Assembly (NCBI GenBank): GCA_905221605.1
Contig: CAJNDS010002260.1
Location: forward strand, 62,001-126,000
Direction of reading: 5' to 3'
Source of the DNA: Symbiodinium natans
Lineage: Eukaryota > Sar > Dinophyceae > Suessiales > Symbiodiniaceae
DNA length: 64,000 nucleotides
Shown: positions 43,314 to 54,420 of the stretch, piece by piece
Numbering within the stretch: the first letter of the stretch is position 1
Layout: the number at the start of each line of letters is the position of its first letter
The notes under the pieces: generated by a model
What the model was told of the DNA's origin: nothing
The model's database searches: none
The model's input: only the letters and a program-made list of their open reading frames with translations
Program-made: the position numbers and the translations under genes

Positions 43314-43350
43314 CCCCTAAACCCTATCCCTAAACCCTAAACCCCAAACC
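43314..43350 (-). repeat. CCCTAAA array
   Basis: Five units, one shortened (CCCTATC). Confidence 0.85.
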
Positions 43351-43468
43351 CTCACACTTCCTCTGGTGGTGGTCAGTAAACTCATGATTGGCCGCAAGTC
43401 TAGATTCAAGGCGCCCGCACCTCCTCGAGGCTGACTTTGAGCTTCTTGCAAAGCGGAACCTGCCAGAG

Positions 43469-43921
43469 TTTAGGGTTTAGGGGTTAAGGGTTTAGGGTTT
43501 AGGGTTTAGGGTTTAGGGTTTAGGGTTTAGGGTTTAGGGTTTAGGGTTAGGGCTTAGGGTTGGGGTTTAGGGGAGCGGGTGGAAGCTCAGTATGACGTGT
43601 TACAACCATGTCTGTGAAAAAGACACCCATCGCCACCATCCTGACTCAGAACCGTGAATCTCTCGCTTCGTAAGCTGATTCTCTGCTGAGGTGCCAAGGG
43701 TCCATTGGTCTTCGAAACCTTCACGGAGCGCGCGAGCGTCTTGATGGTGGAGTACCTGCTGAATGCTCTATGGACAATGACTTGATGCCAGGTCTCTAGA
43801 ACAGGCTGCAAAACTCTTGTTGGAGGGGGGGTGGGGGGGGGGCAAACTATCATGGTGGCCCCAAAAACACAAGGAATCTAGGAAGCTACCTTAAACCACA
43901 AACCCTAAACCCTCAACACCC
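43469..43921. repeat. Inverted pair of telomere-like arrays
   Basis: TTTAGGG array 43469-43574 faces CCCTAAA at 43891-43921. The 315-bp interior has a possible minus-strand exon (TIKTLARSVKVSKTNGPLAP) that I cannot confirm. Confidence 0.8.
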
Positions 43922-44074
43922 TCAAACTCATCATGAACTGTTGACCATCATCGACCACGAAGCGCACAGGGACTGAAGGCGACAAACAGTCTCCTCACAA
44001 GACTCCAGGACCACCTGGGGCATGCTGGACACCACTCGGCTACAAAACATGTTGTTAACACAATCTTACTACCA

Positions 44075-44170
44075 TTGATACAGAATATATCTATGTTAGA
44101 TATATATACATATATTCATTATTTACTTATATAAATACATATATATATATATATATCTTTATAGTTATTT
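44075..44170. repeat. AT-rich (TA)n tract
   Basis: Short (AT)n with ATATACATATATTC; simple sequence. Confidence 0.8.
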
Positions 44171-44338
44171 GTATTTCTGAATAGGTTCCAGACTCCTGGA
44201 TGTGAGAAAAAACACGCACACAGTTTTTGACTCCGACTTGATTTTCCGCACTCTGCGTCAGGGCCCGGCTCTGGCAGTCGACACGCTTCTAAGCAGCTTG
44301 GCGACGGCCGGCCACGAGACCTTCAACGTGAGCAAAGA

Positions 44339-44497
44339 GGGGGCTTCCGAAATTACCGGGGGGTACCTAAGTGGGGTCCTTAAAAAAAGGGATCCTACTA
44401 TTTGGTGTCTACATTTATATTGGGGTCCTTGCTATAGAGGATCCTATAGCTATGTGGGGGTCTATATTGGGGGTCTCTAATTGTCGTAACCCCCCCC
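44339..44497 (+). mobile_element. Palindromic MITE-like element, family 1, copy 5 (enlarged)
   Basis: GGGGGCTTCCGAAATTACCG, GGGGTACCTAAGTGGGGTCC, AAAGGGATCCTACTATTTGG, and end TCTAATTGTCGTAACCCCCC. It is about 50 bp longer than other copies because the segment TATTGGGGTCCTTG...GGATCCTATAG is repeated internally. Confidence 0.9.
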
Positions 44498-44524
44498 AAC
44501 AAAAAAAGGAAACCCCACAGCTGA

Positions 44525-44650
44525 TCATGTGGGCAACATCATTGCACAACATTGCAAGGCAACATACGATAACATATTTTTTACACATGAACCTATTGCA
44601 ACATACTGCAACACATTACTTCACATTGCAACATATTGCAACATTGCGCA
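44525..44650. repeat. Degenerate TTGCAACATA repeat
   Basis: About ten 10-bp-like units (CATTGCACAA, CATTGCAAGG, TATTGCAACA, TACTGCAACA) ending at the GCAGGCATCC flank. Confidence 0.8.
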
Positions 44651-44739
44651 GGCATCCGCTGGTTGGGGCGGCACCCTCAAGTTGTGAAGGGCAAAGCGCA
44701 CAGCTGCCACAGCATGCTCCTGGTGAGCGCACAAGAAAA

Positions 44740-44835
44740 GAAAGCATATGGGAAGATACTGCGTTGCAGGATGCCGGACTGCAACTTCCTCGCTGTCCGC
44801 CTGTACCAGCTTCTGCACCAAAGGCAGCAACCTGC
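44740..44835 (-). CDS. Possible exon, unrecognised
   Basis: LLPLVQKLVQADSEEVAVRH in a short helical frame, then PATQ before a potential end. Low support. Confidence 0.25.
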
Positions 44836-45337
44836 GTGGCCGCGGCTCTACATGTCTGCTAGACTCTGCTGAACCGATGCCTGGCCAATGACTGTACCGG
44901 AAGCGGATTCGGATGCCTGGATGGCCAACATCAGGCAGGTCCAGGGCGTCGGAATGGTCCCCGATTCCCCCACCCCAACCCCTCCAACATCCTCAAACAA
45001 AGCCGGCGTGGCAGTACAAACCGACTCAGAAAAGCCGCTGTCAAGGCATCGTCTCCGCATGCCTGAGCGAGAATGAAGCCGCGCACAACGCGCCACACTT
45101 TCACACAGAGCACAGAACTTCGCAGGCGTAGACTACCGCAGACCACCGTTGGGACATCGCGGACGGCCAGGCCTCGAGCCCTTGCACAAGACCAGCGACA
45201 TCAGCTGCCGCCCAGGAGCCCTGCAACACCTGCACGGGGAATGAGGAGGGGAATCACTCTGAAGCCGCTGAAAACCGAACATGACAACCTAAACCCAGCA
45301 TGCTGATACCATGGGCAGTCTTTTTGAAAACGGCCAA

Positions 45338-46349
45338 TCAATCTCTCCGGACAGCACACCACCAGCCAACATCAGATTGGCGACCGGCAAGGCGCTGGTT
45401 GGAGGGCTTCCGACGATACAGCCAACAGGCATTGCCCGAATTCACCTGGAAAGCTACACAACTCCTGTTGCGCTCACACCGGGCTCTACAGCCATCGACG
45501 TCCGAAACACCTGGAAAGTACGAAGCGCCTTCAGGTGCTGGGCCGGCCGGCTGCACCTCTTCGGCAGCCCCCATGCCACAGTGCGTTGATTCCAGTATCT
45601 CATACTGCGAATCTGCTACCGCTGTATCCTCTGTCTCTGTCCGGTGCGTAAGCGTCACTTTGCCACTTTCGCCACCAAAACCCATCGCTCTCAAAGCGAT
45701 TGTGTACTCTACATTCGGGCGAAGCCCATTCATCGTGTATGTCTGGACATTCGTGAGGGCATCGAAGGTGTCGTGGTCCACAACTTCTTCAAAGGCACCC
45801 GGGTCTATCCTCAGCAAGTAGCTGTCTGGCGTTGGACCTTCCTGAGTTGATGTTGAGGATCTCAACATGAGTTACCATACTCCTGAAACGATACGACCGG
45901 CTTCTCCTATAGACCCTTGGTTGGTAACTGTACTTTGAAATTCTTGATAACAGCTCCCCAGCATCAGGGTGTGGCCGCCACTCGAAAGTGATAGACCTGG
46001 ACCCGGACTTTGTCACGTGCACAAGCTGGGGACGCTCAGGAGGGCCCGTCAGCGCATCCCGCTGGCATTGCGCATCGTCCTCGCGGCACGTACCCTCTGC
46101 GTCCTGCTCGGCGTCGCACTGCACATCGCCCAGCTGAACAGTCTTGAAGACGTCAGGCTGCTGCAGGTCAAAAGCCAGCAAGTTTTGCGGCAGCGGCATT
46201 CTGTCCCAATCCAGTATCAGATCGATGTCCATGGAAGTCAGGGGCAGGTATGTGGTGGGTCCTACATGGCTGTCTGGACCATGGTACCCGAAGCTTCCGA
46301 CTTGTGTGCTGTTTTCACCTCGTGGGTCGACCACTTCGAAGGCTTGCAT
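45338..46349 (-). CDS. Extracellular gene: fibronectin III plus PAN/apple-like domain
   Basis: The upstream exon frame (46349 to 45957) carries MDIDLILDWDRMPLPQNLLA, then the Cys/acidic QCDAEQDAEGTCREDDAQC, then the start of an FN3 fold: GPPERPQLVHVTKSGSRSIT followed by FEWRPHPDAG. The downstream frame (from 45841) continues the same fold: EGPTPDSYLLRIDPG, TYTMNGLRPNVEYTIALRAM, VTLTHRTET. Joining them needs an intron 45956-45842 of 115 nt that starts gagctg and ends ctcag, so GA-AG. After FN3 comes a PAN/apple-like module: CRARCERNRSCVAFQVNSG, NACWLY, GWWCAV. A further frame FAFRIDDMWTKSELQKVVKI (46536-46440) and DDVWKENLSILAIRPFF (about 46800) may be earlier exons. Likely a secreted or surface adhesion protein. 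Confidence 0.7.
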
Positions 46350-47156
46350 GCTGCAGTCTCGGCTTGTTTCTACTTTTTGTTAAACCTTGCTTGCTATGGA
46401 AGAACCTTGCACAACTGAGGGCCAGACAAACGAGTCCGAGCATGGAGAAGTACTGGTGAGCATCCAAGATCTTGACGACTTTCTGAAGCTCGCTCTTTGT
46501 CCACATGTCATCGATGCGGAATGCGAATATCGTCACTGATCGCGAGGAAAGGACCTTTGCAAATCCTCGCTCCAGCCTCAGGCTCTTCTTTGAGCGCTCT
46601 CAAGATTGAACATTTCGCGGTTTCCCACACAAACACTGTTGCCAATGCTGGATAAGCACACGCTGGCCATGCCGGCCATTCCTGCGTTCACCTGCAGGAA
46701 GTCGATATGCCTCCTGCCTCGAGTGCAAACATGAAGTCCGTGAAAGAAGGTACTGCCGTGTGAAGAAAGGACGTATGGCCAGGATGCTCAAGTTCTCCTT
46801 CCACACGTCGTCCAAAGTCCTAGTTGGGGCCGCAACGGCCAAGTCTCTCTGCCTCGCAGTGCAAAACTGGAGAGGAGGAGGAATGCAGAAAAAAATCGAA
46901 CCAGCCAGTCAACAGAAAGCCGGCGTCACCTTCGGACCAGGAAGCATGGATGCACAGGATCGTCCATGGCCGGCCCAGCCGCCAAGCATCTTTCTTGTAC
47001 CTGAGCCAACATACTCGGACATGAGTCAATCCATCCCAGCCCCCCCTTCATTCCCAAGCTCCGCCTGCTCCGCTGCAGCGACTTTGCCGTCTTTCGTGTC
47101 AAAGAACACCTGTCTTCGCATCGTTTCTTCATTACATCCAAGAACAGAATACGAAA

Positions 47157-47184
47157 AAGAGAGAGAGAGAGAGAGGGAAGGGAG
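47157..47184. repeat. (AG)n microsatellite
   Basis: About twelve AG units. Confidence 0.9.
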
Positions 47185-47732
47185 ACGCTGAGGCGCCTGG
47201 GCTTCGGCGCCGCTACGCGCACCAAGGGCGGCCTGCAGGGCCCGCACCTGCAAAACGCAGGGCCCCCAAGGGGCCCTAAATATCAGGGCTTAGGAGGGTT
47301 TTTTCAAGGGGGCTTCGGGGATCCTCCCAAAGTCTCCCTTTCTCCGCCTGCAATGATCCTCTCGAGGACCAGGGCTCCTCGCTGACATAAGCCTCTGAAG
47401 TACCCTAGTAAGGTCTGTAAGCACAGTTATACTTGGGTTACTACGTACCCATGAACCTCCAAGTACACTTGCCGTCCTTCAGACCTTCTGTCCAGTGCTG
47501 CAAGTAGGTCTCCACGGGATCCACCGCAAGAATTATGCCAGAGTGGTTGAAGTAACGAAGCCACAGGGATGCAGTGGACCAATTCCTGAGCATGCGCGAC
47601 TCGCCCGTTAGGCCTTCGAGCTTCGGGTGCTTTAAGGCAGGGACACGTGCAGGCTGGGGGCTGCTCCACCTTAGCAGACCCTTCAAACCCTTCAACAGCC
47701 CCTTCGAAAGCCCTTGAACAGCCCTGAACCCC

Positions 47733-47800
47733 CCAAAACCCTAAACTCCGAAACCCTAAACCCCTATAAACCCCAAACCCTTCTAAACCCTCAAGCCCTG
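47733..47800 (-). repeat. Degenerate CCCTAAA array
   Basis: Units CCCTAAAC, CCGAAACC, CCTATAAACC; octamers dominate. Confidence 0.75.
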
Positions 47801-48647
47801 AAATCCTTAATTCAGGAGACCTGACCCTCGGCCAAGCCGCTGCAGAGCTCCAGCTGCTGGCTGCAGGCCGACTTCCACCAGGACGCGCCTGGGAAGGGTT
47901 GGGGGGGCTGGGTGGGGGTGCGTTTTAGGGGTTGGGGGTGCTAGGAGAGTCGACCCTAAGCCCGAAACCCGAAGCCCCTACACCCCAAACTGAAGTTCCC
48001 TGGGGACACACAGCCCTTGCTTCTCCGTGATCTTGCTTCCAAGCGGCGGGCAGTCATCGCTCAAGACCGCTCGCAACTGTTGAAAGAAGTGCTCATGGGT
48101 CACCGCGGCCTTTGCTTGGGGGTAGTAGCCTGGCCAGCACTTCAGACTGCAGCAAGGTGGAGAGGAGAGTCGTTCCACCCTCGCCTAGTGGGCTTTCTTT
48201 GACTCCCAGCAATTTCAAGCCACCCGGCTCAATCTCATCGTCGCGGAACCTGGTTTCACTGGCTGGCAAACCAAAGTGAAAGTACGAAGATGCACCACTT
48301 GCGGATTGAGCAACCAATCTAAATCAGAAAGCCGAAAGCTGGAACTGGCGCGAGACACAAGGCCAGCTCTCTGAAAACTATGATCCCTTCATGGGAACAC
48401 TCAGTATACCTGTATATTTACGACAGGTACCCCAGAAAGAGACTCTACTTCAGAAGAACCCCCCCATATTGGCCCAGATTCGCCCGATTGTCGCAGGTTG
48501 GCCAGTCATCTGCCTTGACAAGAACTCCAAAGAATCCTTCTAACGGATGGTCCTTCTGCGAACGAAAAGATGGCTCCGCGTCAAATTCTGGTATAAGATA
48601 TATTACACTCTATTGATATGTACAACTTGTACGTTCTCACATATGTA

Positions 48648-48648
48648 C

Positions 48649-48695
<47 letters not shown>

Positions 48696-48712
48696 CATAT
48701 TACATTGTCGTA
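48648..48712. repeat. (TA)n / ACATAT tract
   Basis: About 18 TA units followed by ACATATACATAT. Confidence 0.95.
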
Positions 48713-48918
48713 TATCATATATGCTAGATCTACCCTGTAGGATATTGGCTCTTAACATTTCTGAACCCGAAGAGGGGCCCATGCTTCAAAGGCCCCGGCC
48801 GTGCCGAAGGAGAGGACCAGGGCCGCCAGAACCCGCATCCTTGCTGAGTGAACAAGAACAAGAGTACTGGGAATAGGAATCGATACAGAATACTTCTGAA
48901 AGTACTTCATCAGAGTAG

Positions 48919-49275
48919 AATGGTGGTAGTAGTAGTAGTAGTAGTCGTCGTCGTCGTCGTCGTCCTCATCGTCGTGCTGGTGGTGGTGGTCGCGGTCGCC
49001 GTCGCGGTCGTAGTCGCGGTCGTCGCGGTGGTCGTCGCGGTCGACGTCGCGGTCGTCGCGTCGCGGTCGTCGCGTCGCGGTCGTCGCGTCGCGGTCGTCG
49101 TCGCAGTCGTCGTCGCGGTCATCGTCGCGGTCGTCGCAGCGGTCGTCGCAGCGGTCGTCGCAGCGGTCGTCGTGGTCGTCGGGGTCGTCATGGTCGTCGT
49201 GGTCGTCGTGGCTGTCGTGGCTGTCGTGGCCAGCCGTCGTCGTTCTCGTCGTCGTTGTCGTCGTCGTGGTGGTAG
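48919..49275. repeat. CGT/CGG trinucleotide tract, about 350 bp
   Basis: GTC/GTA/GCG triplets in period three, with short hexamer phases (GCGGTCGTC). Frames are poly-Val, poly-Arg, poly-Asp or poly-Thr depending on strand; not accepted as coding. Confidence 0.95.
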
Positions 49276-49556
49276 ACAAGCCTGGCACAAGTAGGACCTC
49301 TAAGGATCTGACAATCCACGCAATCCACGTGTTGTCTTGACCAGAACACCATGAGACCAATGGACGCCCTGTAAAGTCTGCACAATGAATGCGTAGAATG
49401 ACCGCCATTTGGCATGTCCCGGCTGTTTCAGTTGTGCCTTGCATGGTTTGCTGCTCTCTCTGAGCAGCGCTGCTTCACTCAACTACAGCCTGCGAGCCAA
49501 AGGGAGCCAACCCAATCTCAGCGCATGCAAGGCTCTTGTTCCGAGGAAGCTTCTCC

Positions 49557-49582
49557 CTGAACCCTAAACCCTAAACCCTAAA
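49557..49582 (-). repeat. Short CCCTAAA array
   Basis: Three and a half heptamers. Confidence 0.85.
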
Positions 49583-49919
49583 TGGATGACACATGGGCCT
49601 GCATTGAGCGAAGCCGGGAAGCGAGTAGCTGCACGACTCCCGCATGCTTGGCCTCACCATCACCACACTCAGACGACTGGTTCCGGCTGATGCCACATTC
49701 CCATTGACACAGCATGTGCTGCCTCAACAGCAGCACAGGCTCCTGCTGCGCGGGTAGACCACGCACCTGGGCCCATGAAACATTTGGCGTCGAGATATCT
49801 CCACGTGGCAACAAATCTGGCAGAGCATGGCTGGCAGCGCTGGCATCCGCCGGCGTCTGCGGGGCAAGCCAGAAACCACTGGGGAGACGAGACTGTGATG
49901 TACTGAGTACTGAGTGGCA

Positions 49920-50087
49920 ACGTGCAAAAGCGCTTGAAATGGCCTCTCTGCCCTTGTGCAGAAAGCCGTCCTGGAGCCACGCCAGCTTCTCCGTAGAACA
50001 TCGTGGGACCGAGTCTTTTCGAATCGCCTCCCGCTTGACCGCGGGGCGTGAAGATGTGGAATCCTCGGATACCGACTCAGGGTGCAA
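49920..50087 (-). CDS. Possible exon of helical-repeat gene
   Basis: Reads KLAWLQDGFLHKGREAISSA and then FARCHSV; helical and coding-like, on the strand and in the neighbourhood of better supported helical exons. Confidence 0.35.
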
Positions 50088-50439
50088 GGGGCATCAAAGA
50101 ATCTCCCCGACATCCTTCTCTGTCATCACCGAGGTTCATAGCCGCCAGCACCACTGGCACCTGCGGCTGAGCTGATTGCGGACCCCCCCCCCCTCTGACG
50201 GCAAGCTTTCTGCCTCCGTACCACGCCGGTACTTGGAAGGCGTGGAAGGCATCCATCGACAACGACGGTGGAATCTGCGCCAGGGCACAGCTGTTGCAAA
50301 CTCCTCTGGCAACGCTACTTTAAGAACTGTATTCGGTAGTAAAAGGCACCGCCAAGCAGCCAAGGCAACAAGTGCTGCTGGGTTTTGTCCGAAGGACACG
50401 AGGCACTGACACTTTGGCGCCCTTGTGATGCGTTGTGAA

Positions 50440-50647
50440 ACGTGCAGGCGCAGAGCATAGCAGAGCACATCTGCCACATCATTGCTTGCGCCGCGACGGC
50501 GACGGCCTCTGTGCAGCAGTCAAGGCCTGCACAGAGCTGCACGCAGCGACGGAGGAGAGTGACCAAAAGCAGTTCAGGACACTTCTGAAAGCAGTGCAGT
50601 GATGCCTGCATCAGGTCCTCGTCGCATATCTGCAGATTTGAAAGGGC
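50440..50647 (-). CDS. Helical-repeat exon (FASTK/RAP/OPR-like style)
   Basis: After acceptor ccag|G at 50648/50647: ALSNLQICDEDLMQASLHCF, QKCPELLLVTLLRRCVQLC, and TEAVAVAAQAMMWQMCSAML. Alternating amphipathic helices with regularly placed Leu and Cys are typical of FAST-kinase-like, RAP-domain and octotricopeptide proteins, which act on organellar RNA and are numerous in alveolates. No terminal RAP domain is visible, so this assignment is by style, not by a diagnostic motif. The downstream border is unclear. Confidence 0.45.
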
Positions 50648-51765
50648 CTGGGCTACAGATCGGACCGGCACCGTCGATCTGGCCATCAACCTGGGCAAGC
50701 TCCCCTATGGCTTGCACAAACGAAAGGGCGAGGTCCTGAGCCACTGACGCTGGTAGGAGACACTTCCTGCGCAGAGAAGAAAGAGATGCTGAGGTGCTGT
50801 CAGAGCAGCTTGCTCAACAGTCAACCGAAGAGCTAACAGGCAACTGCTCCCTCCAATTAGGGGTAAAGTGGTCTAAACGCCTCGTCTGCATTCAGCACCT
50901 AAACTATCAGCGACACCGCAACGACCATGGCTTTCGACACTCGAGGCGATGCTTTTGCTTGTGCTCAAAGGTCGCGGCCACAACCTCATGAAAAACCGTG
51001 GGATCGGAGAACCTGCAGAGAACCTGACTGGTTCAGGCCAGGGCTGAACCCATATTGACACAGAGTATCGCCGAGCGCTGGCAGAGGCCCGCTGGGGCAG
51101 AGGGGCAGCCCGGCCATTCGTGGCAACGTCCAAGAAGCGCGCAAGCCAGGGGAGCTACAGAAGATGCTTCTGCAGGAAACGGACCGCCCATAGGCTGGAG
51201 ATGAGGTCACCTTTTCCCTTCTTATTTGTCGATATCTTACGATGTGTTGTTCATTGCTGTCATGTTGTGCTTTCTCGGGGCTTGGGGGGGTCGCGCCCCC
51301 CCCCACGGCGACGGAGTGCGCGCGTTCCCGCTGCGGGGCCTCTGCCTCAGGCAACATGGCCGGTTTTGAGACGAAGCATCAGGTGTCGTCTATTCCCTTG
51401 CACCCCACACCCTAACTCCCCTTTTAGTATGAAACGGTTTGCGGTCCGGTCATGGGCCAAGGAAAGTTGGTCAACGAAAAGCAAAAGTCTGAGTGGAGGG
51501 TAGTGGGTCAAGCCGGGTAGAGACAGCCGTAAAGTCTCAAAGACAGATTCACAGGATCCGCTGCAGAGGTCACAGCCGAGTAGCCCAGCCCCAAGAAGCC
51601 AGGCTGCGAAACCCCGAAACCATCAAAAACACCAAGCGGGCACCTGAAGAACAACAATCCCAAGTGCCTGCTCATCCTTTGCGCAACGCCAGCTGCCTTA
51701 TGGCAACGAACATCCTTGGCGCGCCAAATGCTTTCAGAGCATGGCGCGAAGGCTTCTGCAGCTTG

Positions 51766-52194
51766 CTAAGCCTTTGCTGAGCATGCTTCTCCGAAGGCAG
51801 CAATGATCTTGGCAACGGTCTCGGGCGAAGGACACCTCGCAAGGGACGGCACAACGATCTTCAACAGGCGGTCTGCCAAGGGCAGCGCTTTCTCGAGGAA
51901 GCTGCCTGCCAAAGGACCTTTCCGGGAACTCTGTCTCCAGTCGATTGGACCTGCGCCGGAAAACTGGGGAAACAGCTCTGCAGCACACTTGAACATTGTT
52001 GCCAGAACTGTATGCATGTTTGTGCTGCCTGAGGATGCGACAAGGCTAGAAAATAGTTCATGAAGCTGTGTTGACGGGCTGCTGCCTGCAGGCGACAATG
52101 TGTTTCCAAGATCTAACAAGGCGAAGGGCTTCGGATCAATGTCTGCCTGGGTGACCTTGCATACCTCCGCAAGGGCAGCGGCCAGGTTGGCAGC
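51766..52194 (-). CDS. Helical-repeat exon, long
   Basis: From acceptor gaag|G at 52195/52194 the frame reads AANLAAALAEVCKVTQADID, ALLDLGNTLSP, LHELFSSLVASSGSTNMHTV, MFKCAAELFPQFSGAGPID, LEKALPLADRLLKIVVPSLA and PSPETVAKIIAAFGEACSA. About 140 residues of regular helix pairs. Same likely gene as the exons at 52481 and 50647. It is preceded by an 11-bp GC-rich minisatellite lying in the intron. Confidence 0.6.
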   Translation of the reverse strand, partial: AANLAAALAEVCKVTQADIDPKPFALLDLGNTLSPAGSSPSTQLHELFSSLVASSGSTNMHTVLATMFKCAAELFPQFSGAGPIDWRQSSRKGPLAGSFLEKALPLADRLLKIVVPSLARCPSPETVAKIIAAFGEACSAKA

Positions 52195-52222
52195 CTTCGC
52201 CACAGACATTCCACATCATGAA

Positions 52223-52378
52223 CCAACGCCAGGAGCACGCCGCGAGCACGCCGCCAGCACGCCGCCAGCACGCCGCCAGCACGCCGCCAGCACGCCGCCA
52301 GCACGCCGCCAGCACGCCGCCAGCACGCCAGGAGCACGCCAGGAGCACGCCAGGAGCACGCCACGAGCACGCAACTCC
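52223..52378. repeat. 11-bp minisatellite CGCCAGCACGC
   Basis: About 13 units of 11 bp (GCCGCCAGCAC with AGGAGCACGCC variants). Because 11 is not a multiple of three, all three frames cycle through the same peptide. Intronic between two helical exons. Confidence 0.95.
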
Positions 52379-52384
52379 ACGACA

Positions 52385-52481
52385 TGCCACAAATATTTGC
52401 AACACGAGCCTCAGAGAATGAAAGGTGGTTGAGTCCGTCCACCCCACGCTCGGCAACCAGAACCCACATCTCCTGCGCCAC
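52385..52481 (-). CDS. Helical-repeat exon, short
   Basis: After acceptor gaag|G at 52482/52481: VAQEMWVLVAERGVDGLNHL then SFSEARVANICGMSW. It continues the helical pattern of the exon at 52194. Confidence 0.5.
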
Positions 52482-52969
52482 CTTCGTCCGCGAAGCCAGC
52501 ACTTGCACTCATTGGCGACTTGCCAAGGAACAGGGCGGGCAATCAAGCATAAGCAGCTCTGTTCCAAACAAGCCGCAGCATGTACATAGCCACCTCGTGC
52601 CAGAGCATACCTGCGAGCTGTACGAAGTACGGAGAAGTCAGCATTTTGCAGGTCTCCTTCTAGCACATCTTGGCAGATTCCGAGGCCAACTGGCAAAGGT
52701 CACGCAGTCACCACCAAGGTTTGCGGCGACACGAGCGCGGGATCGCCTGCATAAGGCAAGCAGGCAAGGTCAGCATAAGAAAATCGAAAAAAAGACTTCC
52801 GCTGTGTCAGGCTCTTCTCCCTACACTTTCGAAAGAAGCGGACGTTGGTCGAAGCCTCGCAGCAGGTCGAAAAAGCGGGAGCACGCCGCTTGCAGCAAGC
52901 CCATGCCTGATCGCAAGGACTCCGATGACTATGGAAGCTTATGAAAACTCTCCACTAATACGTAATATA

Positions 52970-53035
52970 TCTAGACATATATCTATATATCTATATATCT
53001 ATATATCTATATATATATATATATTCGAATATAAA
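52970..53035. repeat. AT-rich ATCTATAT tract
   Basis: TATCTATA units passing into (AT)n and TTCGAATATAAAAATAAC. Confidence 0.9.
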
Positions 53036-53449
53036 AATAACAAGTATAAACATAAATATAAGTCAGTGAAGGTCTCAGCCTAAAACTTGGCCTTGAATTC
53101 GATTGCTGATCGCATGTGATGATCGAAGGGCCGAAGGTGTTCAGGCTGCGATCGGGCAACCGGGTCTGTTCGCATACCAAGCCGATGTAAAATCACCGTC
53201 ATGTGCCAACGTTGGCCACATCAGGCTAGGCCACACGCTCAAACAGCATCGTTGGAGTATGTTTCGAGTTCAACATGTTGCGGACACGTGCCAGGAAGTT
53301 TGCCGGGCATCGCTTTGGAAAATCGGGAGAGTATGTTCTGGCATCAAGAGAAAACCCAGTAGCGACAAAACCGCTCCGAGGATCCGGCCCTGGCATGGTC
53401 CGTATATTGTAGATTGTGTACTGAACATGATATATTACATATTACGACA

Positions 53450-53535
53450 ATACATATATATATATATATAGATGCATGCATACATACGTACGTACATATA
53501 TACATACATATATGTATATACATACATTACATATG
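53450..53535. repeat. AT-rich TACATA/ACGTAC tract
   Basis: (TA)n, GATGCATGCATAC, CATACGTACGTACAT and CATATATGTATA. Confidence 0.9.
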
Positions 53536-53659
53536 TTTGGAGGAGTTTGACGGCCTGCCTGAAGGATTGCTCCCAGCCGAAGCCTGCGAGAGGCGGCCAG
53601 GAAGCTAGTTTTAGCGCTGCCGCGATGGGCCCACAACATTCTTACCTCAGCAAGAGCTA

Positions 53660-53712
53660 CCCTAAACCCTAAACCCTAAACCCTAAACCCTACACCCTAA
53701 ACCCCTAAACCC
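53660..53712 (-). repeat. CCCTAAA array
   Basis: Seven units ending in octamers. Confidence 0.95.
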
Positions 53713-53837
53713 GAAATCAACTAGTTGTCCTAAAGAGGTCGCTCGGCCTTGGTGGCTGCGAAGATGATGAGCGAAGCGCTCTGCCCATCACAGGATGGCA
53801 CCAGGCGGCTCCTTGACCGTGTGCAAACTTGACACAT

Positions 53838-53965
53838 CGTATATTTTACTATCTAAATATATTCATATAATATAATGTAGTATAATATAAAATGGTATAT
53901 TATAATGTGATATACTACAATATAATATAAGTATACTATACTATCTTATATTAAATTAGATCTGC
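53838..53965. repeat. AT-rich ATAATATA tract
   Basis: About 125 bp of TATAATATAATG-type simple sequence without heptamers. Confidence 0.9.
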
Positions 53966-54239
53966 ACATCTCAGTTGCTGGCGCCCGTTCCCAGACTAGA
54001 GGAAGGAGGCTGCTCTGCATGAGGCCGACCCGCACCTGGCACAGCATAAACATCTCTGCACTTTCCGCCTGAACCTTTCAACAGATCTTCAAGCTGCGTC
54101 TACCCGACCATCCGACCACGAGCTTTATCTACAGACTGAAGGACTCAAAAAACTCAAGAGGGGAGGAGCTACTGTAGCCAGCCCACTGCCAGCCCACTGC
54201 CGCGCTCGGGTTGATGATTCGACCAAAATTAGAGTGCAG

Positions 54240-54420
54240 CTGGGTTTTGGGGTTTAGGATGCCACTAATATTTAGAGGTAAGTCCTGGACCCTATATCCT
54301 CGATCAGCCCTGAAGGTTAACGGTCCATTACAGGTCTTGGCTCGGTCGAACCCGAAGCTACAGGGGCTCGGGAATGTCGACCCTTTTATTGGGGAGACGT
54401 GAAACCCCAATCAACGCAGA
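54240..54420. other. Stretch of uncertain nature
   Basis: Contains CCTATATCCTCGATC and GGGGCTCGGGAATGTCGACC, similar in texture to the palindromic elements but without a clear inverted end. No gene seen. Confidence 0.3.

Larger units (their letters stand above)
47185..49555. other. Repeat-rich stretch without supportable gene
   Basis: Contains degenerate telomere-like DNA, a TA tract (48648-48712) and a CGT trinucleotide tract. A motif ACCCATGAACCTCCAAGTAC at 47447-47466 resembles ACCCTGAACCTCCAAGTAG at 55957, possibly another small repeat family. Confidence 0.4.

Noticed and set aside
42519-43340. 273-codon plus-strand ORF with Leu-rich middle
   Set aside because: The Leu run is a TTC/CTT tract; the rest lacks protein character.
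48752-49444. Asp/Arg- or Val-rich ORFs
   Set aside because: CGT trinucleotide tract; composition depends solely on frame.
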